NCBI RefSeq assembly: GCF_018263855.1 | Contig: NZ_CP073318.1 | Location: 6,200,001-6,264,000 of the forward strand | DNA length: 64,000 nt | From: Kutzneria sp. CA-103260 | GTDB lineage: Bacteria; Actinomycetota; Actinomycetes; Mycobacteriales; Pseudonocardiaceae | Reading direction: 5' to 3' | Shown: positions 43,741 to 51,985 of the stretch, piece after piece | Layout: each line of letters begins with the position of its first letter | Position numbering within the stretch: position 1 is the stretch's first letter | Translations under genes and position numbers: made by a program | Notes under the pieces: model-generated | The model's input: only the letters and a program-made list of their open reading frames with translations | Database searches by the model: none | Told to the model about the DNA's origin: nothing

Positions 43741-44571
43741 TCAGTGGCCCGCACTGGCCTTGGCCGCGGCGTCGGCCACGCTGAAGACCTTCTGCCCGTA
43801 TTCCACCGAGTTGTTGTAGGACAGCACGGCCGCCCACCACCCGGCCGCGGTGGCCAGGTCCCGGCCTCCGGCGCACAGGTAGCGCCCGGCGGTGACGGTG
43901 GCGTCGTCGATGTTCTGCGGGTTGGCCACCCCGTCGCCGTTGCCGTCGGAGGCCCAGTTCCGCCAGGTGGACGGGATGAACTGCATGGGGCCGACGGCGC
44001 GGTCGTGCACCGGGTCGCCGTCCAGGGCGCCGCCGTCGGTGTCGGAGATGTTGGCCACGCCCGAGCCGTCCAGCGGCACGCCGATGATCGGCTTCGACTC
44101 GTCGCCGTTGGGGAGCAGCGTGGCCCCACCGAAGCGGCCGTGGTCGGACTCGATACGGCCGATGCCGGCCAGCATCGTCCACGGCAGATGGCAGGACGGC
44201 TGCACCTTGGCCAGGGTCAGGTCGGCGTTGGCGTACGCGCGCAGCGCGCGGGCCGGGATGCCGGTGGCCGCGGACACGCGGGTCAGCCAGGCCTCGGCGG
44301 TCTCCTCCCGCCCGGCCGCGGCGGCCTGCGCCGAGGGTTGGGCGGCGTCGGCGGCCGGAGCCGCCGCACCTACCTGCACCGGCGCGGGTTTGACGTGCAG
44401 CGCGGGGAAGTCCTGGGCCACGGGATGGGGAGTCGGCGTGCTGGCCCGCTGGACCAGCCACAGCGCCGCGCCCGCCACCGCGAGCACCACAAGGACAACC
44501 AGCAGCCGGAACACCACCCTCGGTGGGCGAGCGGACGACGGTGTCGTCGGCTCGGACTGCTGGATCGCCAT
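43741..44571 (-). CDS. Lytic transglycosylase, membrane-anchored
   Basis: The protein has 276 aa. A single N-terminal membrane helix (VVFRLLVVLVVLAVAGAALWLV) and an Ala/Pro-rich linker lead to an MltB-like lytic transglycosylase domain. Glu of RIESDHGRFGG is the catalytic acid, and AVGPMQFIPSTWRNW and YNNSVEYGQKV complete the family motifs. It would cleave peptidoglycan glycan strands outside the membrane. ATG 44571 is used, with GTG 44577 as the alternative. Confidence 0.9.
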   Translation of the reverse strand: MAIQQSEPTTPSSARPPRVVFRLLVVLVVLAVAGAALWLVQRASTPTPHPVAQDFPALHVKPAPVQVGAAAPAADAAQPSAQAAAAGREETAEAWLTRVSAATGIPARALRAYANADLTLAKVQPSCHLPWTMLAGIGRIESDHGRFGGATLLPNGDESKPIIGVPLDGSGVANISDTDGGALDGDPVHDRAVGPMQFIPSTWRNWASDGNGDGVANPQNIDDATVTAGRYLCAGGRDLATAAGWWAAVLSYNNSVEYGQKVFSVADAAAKASAGH

Positions 44572-44643
44572 CACCACAGGCTACTCACAAGTAGCCACAA
44601 AACCACTGGCTACCGGCGGCGAATCACCGCCGGTTCGCCCGAT

Positions 44644-45135
44644 TCAGGGACGCTGCTGGCGATTCAGCCGAGCCACGCACCACGCTGCCGCACTGCCCCG
44701 ACGCAGGTGCTCCAGCACAGTAAGCGGGCCCAGACGACGCGCCAGGTCGGACGGCGCCAGGCCGGCCGCACGGTAGTCCAGCGCACGCTGGTCGAGTGGG
44801 CTGATGCCGGCGTCCCACCAGGCTTCGGCCTCCTCGACGGCGCCCGCCAACTGCCAGCAGGTGGCGACCTCGGTGAGCAGCTCGTCCGGCACGCCGGGCA
44901 GCCGCTTGCGCATCGCCGCCAGGTAGGCCGGATCGACGGCGTCCACCTCGAACAAGCCCCGCGAACTGCCCCGGCCACCCCGCTGCGCGGGAATCCCGGG
45001 CCGCTGGCGCGGAACGGTCGGCGTCTCGGCCAGCCACTGGGACTTGATCCGATTCACCTCTTGGAGCTCGGCGTCCTGCGACCGCTCGGCAGTCCACTGC
45101 CTGACGAGCTCGTCGACCCCGGAGTCTTCGACCAT
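44644..45135 (-). CDS. Conserved hypothetical protein
   Basis: The 163-aa soluble protein was not recognised. It is helical, with AGAVEEAEAWWDAGISPLDQRALDYRAAGLAPSDLARRLGPLTVLEHLRRG in the second half, which looks like a short helical-repeat or helix-turn-helix-like module. GAGGAGG lies 5 nt before ATG 45135, strongly supporting this start over the longer open frame. Confidence 0.65.
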   Translation of the reverse strand: MVEDSGVDELVRQWTAERSQDAELQEVNRIKSQWLAETPTVPRQRPGIPAQRGGRGSSRGLFEVDAVDPAYLAAMRKRLPGVPDELLTEVATCWQLAGAVEEAEAWWDAGISPLDQRALDYRAAGLAPSDLARRLGPLTVLEHLRRGSAAAWCVARLNRQQRP

Positions 45136-45303
45136 CCGTGCCTCCTCATGGCTGATGATCACCCAACGCCTGCGAACCGTATTGCGTTCCGCCGGAGCAC
45201 CGCTAGACCCGATTCCCGTTACCAGGGCGTGATCGGGGTTAATGCACCCGGTCGGTGGAACTGTGCCTGCGCTGACTACTTTGCGCAATCGGCCAGCCAG
45301 GTG

Positions 45304-45462
45304 TCATGACGGGATGAGTTGGCGCACGAACGTGATGATCGCCTGCGCTCCGTAACCGAGGCCCCCGACGACCTCCTTCACCCAGTTGGCGGACGCCGCC
45401 GGCTGGGCGATCAGCGCGAACAGCACCAGCGCCACGGCCGCGATGATGAGAATCCGTTTCAT
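45304..45462 (-). CDS. Small secreted or membrane peptide
   Basis: The 52-aa product begins MKRILIIAAVALVLFALIAQPAASA, a good signal peptide. A 27-residue mature part (NWVKEVVGGLGYGAQAIITF...) follows, amphipathic and slightly basic. AAGGTG lies about 9 nt upstream of ATG 45462. A 30-bp imperfect palindrome lies 35 bp further upstream. No cysteines or cleavage motif of a known peptide class were seen. Confidence 0.6.
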   Translation of the reverse strand: MKRILIIAAVALVLFALIAQPAASANWVKEVVGGLGYGAQAIITFVRQLIPS

Positions 45463-45496
45463 CCCTCGTGCACCTTCTTCGTCCGCGGACACGCCC

Positions 45497-45526
45497 GTCC
45501 GGACCATGATCGACCATGGGCCGGAC
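45497..45526. promoter_or_regulatory. 30-bp imperfect palindrome upstream of the small secreted peptide
   Basis: The sequence starts GTCCGGACCATG and ends CATGGGCCGGAC, with 26 of 30 positions symmetric. It lies 35 bp upstream of the small peptide gene, in its presumed promoter. It may be an operator; a hairpin in the 5' untranslated region is equally possible. Confidence 0.5.
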
Positions 45527-45641
45527 GACGTCGCCCAGCGCAGGCGGGCGTGTCGTCGTTCCCGGGTCGGGGTCACTCCGTCGGGTCTGGCATGACCGTA
45601 GCGTACGCAGGCGTGATCGCAGGTCAGACCGCGCAAAGGTG

Positions 45642-46307
45642 TCAACTCGGGCACGTTGCCAGCATCGAGACCAGCGCGTCGTGCTCGGCCTGGGTCACGA
45701 ACAGCTGGTAGGTGTGCTTCACGATCACCCAGTTGGTCGCGTACGTGCACCAGAAGGCCTGGTTGGAGGGCTTCCAGGAGGCCGGGTCCTGATCTCCCTT
45801 GCCGCGGTTGCTGGCCGCCGAGACGGCCAGCAGCTGGGGCGCGGTCAGGTCGTTGGCGAACTGGGAGCGCCGCTCGTCGGTCCACTTGTCGGCGCCGGTC
45901 CGCCAGGCGTCGGCCAGCGGCACCATGTGGTCGATGTCCAGGTCGCCGGCCTTGCTGACCTGCTTGTTGTCGTACGGGCTGACCCACTTGCCGCTGGTCG
46001 CCCGGCAGGAGGCGTCCTTGCGCACGTCCTTGCCGTCCCGCTCGATGACCACCTCCCGGGTGTCGCACCCGTTACCCTGTGTGACCCAGTGCTTGAACCG
46101 ATCGCGCGAATAGCCGGCCATCGGGTGCCATGCTCCGATCGGCAGCTCGGCCAACTGGACCTGAGCCGTCGAGGACCCGTTGGCGGTGGGAGTTGCCGGC
46201 CCGGCAACGTCCTTCGCGACGAACGCCGCTATCACGAGAACGACAACTCCGGCAAGGGTCAGCAACCACCGTCGAGCACGCATGCCGAGATCATTTCCTG
46301 TCGCCAT
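45642..46307 (-). CDS. Secreted HNH-type nuclease (DUF1524/GmrSD C-terminal fold)
   Basis: The 221-aa protein has an N-terminal membrane anchor or signal (WLLTLAGVVVLVIAAFVA). A DUF1524 domain follows, in which DIDHMVPLADAW supplies the HNH catalytic His and ASNRGKGDQDPASWKP the following Asn/metal region. CxxxxxxC pairs (GCDTRE, SCRATS, CTYATN) suggest disulphides outside the cell. It is probably an extracellular nuclease; toxin or nutritional roles are both possible. It is divergent from the crotonase gene with only 25 bp between starts. Confidence 0.87.
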   Translation of the reverse strand: MATGNDLGMRARRWLLTLAGVVVLVIAAFVAKDVAGPATPTANGSSTAQVQLAELPIGAWHPMAGYSRDRFKHWVTQGNGCDTREVVIERDGKDVRKDASCRATSGKWVSPYDNKQVSKAGDLDIDHMVPLADAWRTGADKWTDERRSQFANDLTAPQLLAVSAASNRGKGDQDPASWKPSNQAFWCTYATNWVIVKHTYQLFVTQAEHDALVSMLATCPS

Positions 46308-46332
46308 GCAATTTCATGGGAACCTGGCCGGC

Positions 46333-47097
<765 letters not shown>

Positions 47098-47103
47098 CGT
47101 CAT

Positions 47104-47146
47104 GAAGGGGCCTTTCCTGACGTTGAACGTCAGGAAAGGCCCCTTC
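47104..47146. repeat. Perfect family A hairpin
   Basis: A 43-bp perfect inverted repeat whose arm begins GAAGGGGCCTTTCCTGACG around the loop TTGAA. It lies between the convergent crotonase and SDR genes, 6 bp after one stop and 16 bp from the other. It is the cleanest copy of the family in the window. Confidence 0.93.
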
Positions 47147-47162
47147 CCAGCAGAAGAGCGGG

Positions 47163-47924
47163 TCAGCTCGCCTGCGCCGTCGGCATGACGGTGACCTGCT
47201 GGATGTTGACCCGCGGCGGCAGGGAAGCGATGAAGCCGACGGTGCGGGCGATGTCCTCGGCCACCAGCCACTCCAGGCTGTCCTTGACGCCGTCCAGCCA
47301 CTCGTTGGAGGCGGCGTCGGTGACGTGGTCCTGGAGCTCGGTGCGGACCAGGCCGGGCTCGACCACCGACACGCGGACGTTCTTGCTGCCGAGCTCGGCC
47401 CGCATCTGGCGGGAGGAGTGCGTGACGAACGCCTTGGTGCCGGCGTAGACGGCGAAGTTGGGGTAGATGTTCTGCGCGCCGATCGAGGACGTGTTGACCA
47501 GGTCGGCGATCCCCTTGGCGGCGCCGGCGGCGACCAGCTGGGGGATGAACGCGCCGATGACGTTCATCAGGCCGGTGACGTTGGTGTCGATCTCCCGCTG
47601 CCACAGGTCGGCGCGCTGCTCGTCGACCGGGGCCGGCAGCATCACGCCGGCGTTGTTGAACAGCAGGTCGGCCCCGCCGAACTCGGCCTGGACGCGGTCG
47701 GCGGCGGCCTGCACGGAGGCGGCGTCGGACACGTCGGCGGCCAGCGCCAGGGCCCGGCCGCCGTTCTTCTCGATGCGGGTGATCAGGTCGCTCAGGCGGT
47801 CGGCCCGGCGGGCCACGGCGACCACGGTCGCGCCCAGCTCGGCGAGGTGCTCGGCGGCGGCCTCCCCGATGCCGCTCGACGCACCGGTGACAACAGCGAC
47901 GCGACCTTCAAGAGCCTTGGACAT
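47163..47924 (-). CDS. Short-chain dehydrogenase/reductase (SDR)
   Basis: The 253-aa classical SDR has TGASSGIG at 13-20 (cofactor), NNAG in LLFNNAGVM, the catalytic Ser in VNTSSIGA, and Tyr160/Lys164 in YAGTK. It would reduce or oxidise a carbonyl/alcohol with NAD(P)H. It is divergent from the MmyB-type regulator, a pairing typical of actinobacteria, and is probably controlled by it. Confidence 0.92.
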   Translation of the reverse strand: MSKALEGRVAVVTGASSGIGEAAAEHLAELGATVVAVARRADRLSDLITRIEKNGGRALALAADVSDAASVQAAADRVQAEFGGADLLFNNAGVMLPAPVDEQRADLWQREIDTNVTGLMNVIGAFIPQLVAAGAAKGIADLVNTSSIGAQNIYPNFAVYAGTKAFVTHSSRQMRAELGSKNVRVSVVEPGLVRTELQDHVTDAASNEWLDGVKDSLEWLVAEDIARTVGFIASLPPRVNIQQVTVMPTAQAS

Positions 47925-48083
47925 CTCGGTTTTCCTTCGTCTCGGTGGGATGCCTCAAGACCACCACCGGCGAGGAACGACAACCACTCCCTGTGTCGAC
48001 TGGTTTGGGCATGACTGGCAACGGCATAACTAGTACGCGCAGGGCCACCCTCGGCAGCCCATGGCTGGGCCACACTGGCAGGC

Positions 48084-48959
48084 ATGGACCGCAGCGCCGA
48101 GATCGCCGACTTCCTGCGCACCCGCCGGGCCCGGATCAGCCCGGAGGCCGCCGGGGTGCCGGCCGACAACCGGCCGCGCCGGGTGCCGGGCCTGCGCCGG
48201 GACGAGGTGGCCCGGCTGGCCGGCATCAGCATCGAGTACTACACGCGGCTGGAGCAGGGCCGGGCCGGCAACCCGTCGCCGGAGATCATCGACGCCGTCG
48301 GCCAGGCGCTGCGGCTGGACGTGACCGAACGCGAGCACCTGACCAACCTGCTGACCAAGCCGGGCGGGACCCGCCGCAGCGCCCCGAGCGGCCCGCAGCG
48401 GGTGCGGCCGGGCCTCTACCTGATGATGCAGACCCTGGACCACGTGCCGGCCTTCGTGCTCGGCCGCCGCACCGACATCCTGGCCTCCAACGCCCTCGGC
48501 CGCGCCGTGATGACCGACTTCGAGGCGCTGCCGCCGGGCAAGCGCAACCTGGCCCGCTACCTGCTGCTGGATCCCGAGTCACGCTCGCGTAGCGACGAAT
48601 GGGAGCGCTACGCCTCGGAAACGGTGGCGATGCTGCGCCTGGACGCCAGCCGCCACCCCAACGACAAGCAGCTGGCCGACCTGATCGGCGAGCTGACGGT
48701 GCACTGCCCGGAGTTCTCCGGCTGGTGGCACGACCACAAGGTGCTGCAACGCACCCACGGGGCCAAGACCTACCGGCACCCGCTGGTCGGCGACCTGGTC
48801 TTCCAGTACGAGTCGCTGATCCTGCCCGGCGACCCCGACCAGACGCTGTGTGTCTACAACGTCGAGCCGGGCTCACCGACCGCGGAGCGGATCCAGCTGC
48901 TGCGCAACTGGACCGCCCCGGAGGGAAGTCAGAGCGCTCCGGCTCACGAACGGCTATAG
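48084..48959 (+). CDS. XRE-family regulator with MmyB-like ligand-binding domain
   Basis: The 291-aa protein has an N-terminal helix-turn-helix (VPGLRRDEVARLAGISIEYYTRLEQGRAGNPS near residues 33-65). A PAS-like MmyB domain from about 105 to 270 ends in VFQYESLILPGDPDQTLCVYNVEPGSPT. Such regulators, thought to bind fatty-acid-like ligands, usually sit divergent from an SDR gene, as here. ATG 48084 is preceded by CACACT at 7 nt. Its 3' end overlaps the convergent hydratase-lyase gene by 16 bp. Confidence 0.92.
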   Translation: MDRSAEIADFLRTRRARISPEAAGVPADNRPRRVPGLRRDEVARLAGISIEYYTRLEQGRAGNPSPEIIDAVGQALRLDVTEREHLTNLLTKPGGTRRSAPSGPQRVRPGLYLMMQTLDHVPAFVLGRRTDILASNALGRAVMTDFEALPPGKRNLARYLLLDPESRSRSDEWERYASETVAMLRLDASRHPNDKQLADLIGELTVHCPEFSGWWHDHKVLQRTHGAKTYRHPLVGDLVFQYESLILPGDPDQTLCVYNVEPGSPTAERIQLLRNWTAPEGSQSAPAHERL

Positions 48960-49768
48960 GCCTGCAATCCCGGGCGGATGGTCTTCTCGTCCAGGAACTG
49001 GTGCAGGCCCTCCTGCCGGCCCTGGGTCTTGTCCAGGAACTGGGACTGCTCCAGCTTGGCGTACAGGTAGTCCAGGGCGCCGTCGGTGTCCATGTTGCGG
49101 GCGTTGCGGAAGCCGATCTTGGCCGCGCGCAGCACCACGGGGTTCTTGTCCAGCAGCTCCTTGGCCAGCTTCTCCACCTCGGCGCGCAGCTGGGCCAGCG
49201 GCACGCTCTGGTTGACCAGGCCCATGCGCGCGGCCTGCTGACCGTCGAACAGCCGGCCGGTCATGATGTAGAACAGCGCCTCCCGGGAGCCCACGGTGTC
49301 GGCCAGGGCCTTGGAGACCAGGCCGCCGGGCGGGATGCCCCAGTTGATCTCGGACAGCCCGAACTGGGCCTCGTCGGCGGCGATGGCCAGGTCGCAGCCG
49401 ATCAGCGGGACGAACGCGCCGCCGAAGCACCAGCCGTTGACCATGGCGATGGTGGGCTTGGCGTAGGTGCGCAGCAGCCGCCAGTGCCATTCGAAGGAGT
49501 CGCGGCGGACCCGGGCCTGGAGCGCCTCGTCGCCGGACTCGTCGACCTCGCGGAAGTACTCCTTGAGGTCCATGCCGGCCGACCACGCCTCGCCGGCGCC
49601 GGTGATGACCACGACCCCGCACGAGCGGTCGGCCTCCAGCGTGTGCAGGACGTCGATCATCTCGGCGTTGAGCGTGGGGCTCATCGCGTTGCGCTTGTCC
49701 GGCCGGTTCAGCTCGACCCAGCCGATGCCGTCGACCACGTCGACGCGCACGGTCTTCCACTCGCCCAT
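48944..49768 (-). CDS. ech: p-Hydroxycinnamoyl-CoA hydratase/lyase (feruloyl-CoA hydratase/lyase)
   Basis: The 274-aa crotonase-fold enzyme is of the HCHL type. WSAGMDLKEYFREVDE and GWCFGGAFVPLIGCDLAIAA form the oxyanion hole, and LSEINWGIPPGG carries the catalytic Glu. It hydrates feruloyl- or coumaroyl-CoA and cleaves it to vanillin or 4-hydroxybenzaldehyde plus acetyl-CoA. ATG 49768 has GGAGAC 5-6 nt upstream, so the ATG at 49780 is less likely. The acyl-CoA ligase and MarR genes alongside support a hydroxycinnamate pathway. Confidence 0.9.
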   Translation of the reverse strand: MGEWKTVRVDVVDGIGWVELNRPDKRNAMSPTLNAEMIDVLHTLEADRSCGVVVITGAGEAWSAGMDLKEYFREVDESGDEALQARVRRDSFEWHWRLLRTYAKPTIAMVNGWCFGGAFVPLIGCDLAIAADEAQFGLSEINWGIPPGGLVSKALADTVGSREALFYIMTGRLFDGQQAARMGLVNQSVPLAQLRAEVEKLAKELLDKNPVVLRAAKIGFRNARNMDTDGALDYLYAKLEQSQFLDKTQGRQEGLHQFLDEKTIRPGLQAYSRS

Positions 49769-49778
49769 CACTGTCTCC

Positions 49779-49789
49779 ATTGATCAAAT
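49779..49789. promoter_or_regulatory. ATTGATCAAAT palindrome between ech and MarR genes
   Basis: ATTGATCAAAT is AT-rich in a GC-rich background and nearly symmetric (TTGATCAA perfect). It lies in the 44-bp divergent gap between the hydratase-lyase and MarR starts. MarR-type repressors of hydroxycinnamate genes use similar short palindromes and release them on CoA thioesters. Binding here is inferred. Confidence 0.6.
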
Positions 49790-49812
49790 TCGGCGGGGTA
49801 ACGTCTCGTGTC

Positions 49813-50265
49813 GTGTCCGCTTCACCCCAGCAAGCGCCGGAGCCGCGGCTGAGCTATCTGGTCGGCCGGCTGGACCGGGCACTGCGGCTGCTCATCGAGG
49901 ACGCCGTGCGCCCGCACGGCCTGACCGTGCCGCAGTACACGGCGCTGTCGGTGTTGCAGCGGCAGACCGGCCTGTCCAACGCGCAACTGGCCCGGCGGGC
50001 CATGACCACCCCGCAGTCGATGAGCGAGGTCATCGCCGCGCTGACCAGGGCCGGGCTGATCCGCCGCGAGGCCGACCCGGCGCACGGCCGGATCATGCGC
50101 ACCGAACTGACCCCGGCCGGCCTGGACGTGCTGGCCAAATGCGAGCCGCTGATCAGCGAGATCGAGGCCCGCATGCTGGCCGAGCTGTCCGTCGGCGACC
50201 GCGACCGGCTGCCGCTGCTGCTGCGCAGCTGCGTGCGCATGCTCAACTCCGGCTCGGAGAGCTGA
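49813..50265 (+). CDS. MarR-family regulator of the hydroxycinnamate genes
   Basis: The 150-aa winged-helix protein has LTVPQYTALSVLQRQTGLSNAQLARRAMTTPQSMSEVIAALTRAGLIRR as the DNA-binding core. GTG 49813 is supported by TAACGT 8 nt upstream, consistent with a leaderless mRNA. It is divergent from the hydratase-lyase and its end overlaps the convergent acyl-CoA ligase gene by 23 bp. It probably represses one or both until a hydroxycinnamoyl-CoA accumulates. Confidence 0.9.
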   Translation: MSASPQQAPEPRLSYLVGRLDRALRLLIEDAVRPHGLTVPQYTALSVLQRQTGLSNAQLARRAMTTPQSMSEVIAALTRAGLIRREADPAHGRIMRTELTPAGLDVLAKCEPLISEIEARMLAELSVGDRDRLPLLLRSCVRMLNSGSES

Positions 50266-51847
50266 GCCGGGCCCGCAGGGCCTTCTTGTCGTACTTGCCG
50301 ACCGTGGTCAGCGGCAGCTCGTCCACCACCACGATCAGCTCCGGCAGCCACCACTTCGGCACCCGTCCGGCCAGGAACGCGGCCAGCGCCTCGACGCACG
50401 GCGCGGAGCCGTCAGCCGCGACCACGGCCGCCGCCGGCCGCTCGCCCCACTTGTCGTGCGGCACGGCCACCACCGCGCACTGGGCGACCTCGGGGTGGGC
50501 GGCCAACGCCTGCTCCAGGGCCAGCGAGCTGATCCACTCGCCGCCAGACTTGATCACGTCCTTGACCCGGTCGACGATCTCCACCACGCCGTCCGGGTGG
50601 ATCACCGCCAGGTCGCCGGTGCGCAGCCAGCCGTCGTGGAACCGGCTGTCGTTGGAGTCGTCGTCCGGGTCCAGGTAGGCCCTGATCACCCACGGGCCGC
50701 TGGCCTCCAGCTCGCCGCTGCTCTGCCCGTCCCACAGCAGCACCTCGCCGTCCGGGCCGACCAGCCGCACCCGCACACCCGCGGACGGCTTGCCGACCCT
50801 GGTCAGGGCGCCGGCCGGGCTGTCCAGGTCCAAGTCCGGCGGCTGGACCTGCATGGTGCCGCTGGGCAGCATCTCGGTCATGCCCCAGCCCTTGTGGAAG
50901 ACGAGGCCACGGCGGGCCACCTCGTCCAGCAGGGACCGGGTCGCGGGCGCGCCGCCGCACAGCACGCGCCGCAGCGAGGTCATGTCGTACGGCGTGGAGG
51001 CCGGGCCGAGCAGGTCGACCCACACCGTCGGCACCGCCGCGCCGACGGTCACCCGCTCGGCCTCGATCAGCGCCGCCAGCGCGCCGCCGCTGGCGTCCCG
51101 GCCGGGCAGCACGAGCTTCGTGTTGGCCAGGGCGGCGGTGTAGGCCAGGCCCCACGCGTTGACGTGGAACAGCGGCGTGACGGTCAGCAGAGTGTCCTCA
51201 CGCGACACGGCGTGCGAATCGACTGTCATGGAGGACATCGAGTGCAGGACGCACGCGAGATGTGAGGACACCACACCCTTGGGCAGACCCGTGGTTCCAC
51301 TCGTGTAACAGATCCAGGCGGCGTCGTCGGGAAGGGCACGCCGCACCGGCGGCTCATCCGGCACTGCGGCCAGCAGATCCTCGTACCGGCGCGCCTCGGC
51401 GAACATCTCGTGAACGGGAGCGCCGTCGTCCAGCACGACGACTTCCCGCACCGGCAACTGTTCTGCGAACTCGGCCAGCCGCCCGGTGAGCGAGGCGTCG
51501 ACGAACAGCACCTCGTCCCCGGCGTTGCGCAACTGGTAAAGGATTTCCTCCTCGGTCAGCCGCACGTTGACGCCGTGCACGACACGGCCCGCGCACGGCA
51601 CGCCCAGGAACAGTTCGACGTGACGGTGCGTGTTCCAGGCGAAGGTGGCGACTCGGCCACCCGGGGCCACGCCGAGGACGTCCAGCACGCCGGCCAGGGC
51701 GGTCGCCCGGCGGCCGATCCCACCCCAGGTCGTGCGGATCACACCGGCCGGCGTCACCGCCACGACCTCGACGTTCTTCCCGGTCTCCAGGCAGCGGCGG
51801 AGCACCACGTCGAGCGTGAGCGGGACGTCCTGCATCAACGACTTCAC
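50243..51847 (-). CDS. fcs: Acyl-CoA synthetase, probably feruloyl/coumaroyl-CoA ligase
   Basis: The 534-aa adenylate-forming enzyme has the P-loop TSGTTGLPKG (about 183-192), the A5 motif GWGMTEMLPSGTM and WLRTGDLAVI. The C-terminal lysine is in TTVGKYDKKALR. It activates a carboxylic acid with ATP and CoA. Its neighbour, a hydroxycinnamoyl-CoA hydratase/lyase, makes ferulate or coumarate the likely substrate, though fatty acids are possible. GTG 51847 follows GGAGG. Two CAGGT-N-ACCTG sites lie upstream. Confidence 0.85.
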   Translation of the reverse strand: MKSLMQDVPLTLDVVLRRCLETGKNVEVVAVTPAGVIRTTWGGIGRRATALAGVLDVLGVAPGGRVATFAWNTHRHVELFLGVPCAGRVVHGVNVRLTEEEILYQLRNAGDEVLFVDASLTGRLAEFAEQLPVREVVVLDDGAPVHEMFAEARRYEDLLAAVPDEPPVRRALPDDAAWICYTSGTTGLPKGVVSSHLACVLHSMSSMTVDSHAVSREDTLLTVTPLFHVNAWGLAYTAALANTKLVLPGRDASGGALAALIEAERVTVGAAVPTVWVDLLGPASTPYDMTSLRRVLCGGAPATRSLLDEVARRGLVFHKGWGMTEMLPSGTMQVQPPDLDLDSPAGALTRVGKPSAGVRVRLVGPDGEVLLWDGQSSGELEASGPWVIRAYLDPDDDSNDSRFHDGWLRTGDLAVIHPDGVVEIVDRVKDVIKSGGEWISSLALEQALAAHPEVAQCAVVAVPHDKWGERPAAAVVAADGSAPCVEALAAFLAGRVPKWWLPELIVVVDELPLTTVGKYDKKALRARLSSPSRS

Positions 51848-51869
51848 GGCTGTCCTCCGGACCCGGCGT

Positions 51870-51909
51870 CAGGTGACCTGCGCCGCCGACAATATCAGGT
51901 AACCTGATA
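51870..51909. promoter_or_regulatory. Two CAGGT-N-ACCTG operators upstream of the acyl-CoA ligase
   Basis: CAGGTGACCTG (51870-51880) and TATCAGGTAACCTGATA (51893-51909) are perfect dyads sharing CAGGT-N-ACCTG, with centres 26 bp apart. They lie between the divergent acyl-CoA ligase and mannosyltransferase genes. They differ from the ATTGATCAAAT site, so a regulator other than the local MarR protein may bind. Confidence 0.75.
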
Positions 51910-51985
51910 CTCGGCCAGGACGTGCGGTGAACTCCCTGTGACGTGGGGGCCGCTGCGCGCTCACCCGGTCGCCGGTTGTGGGACG

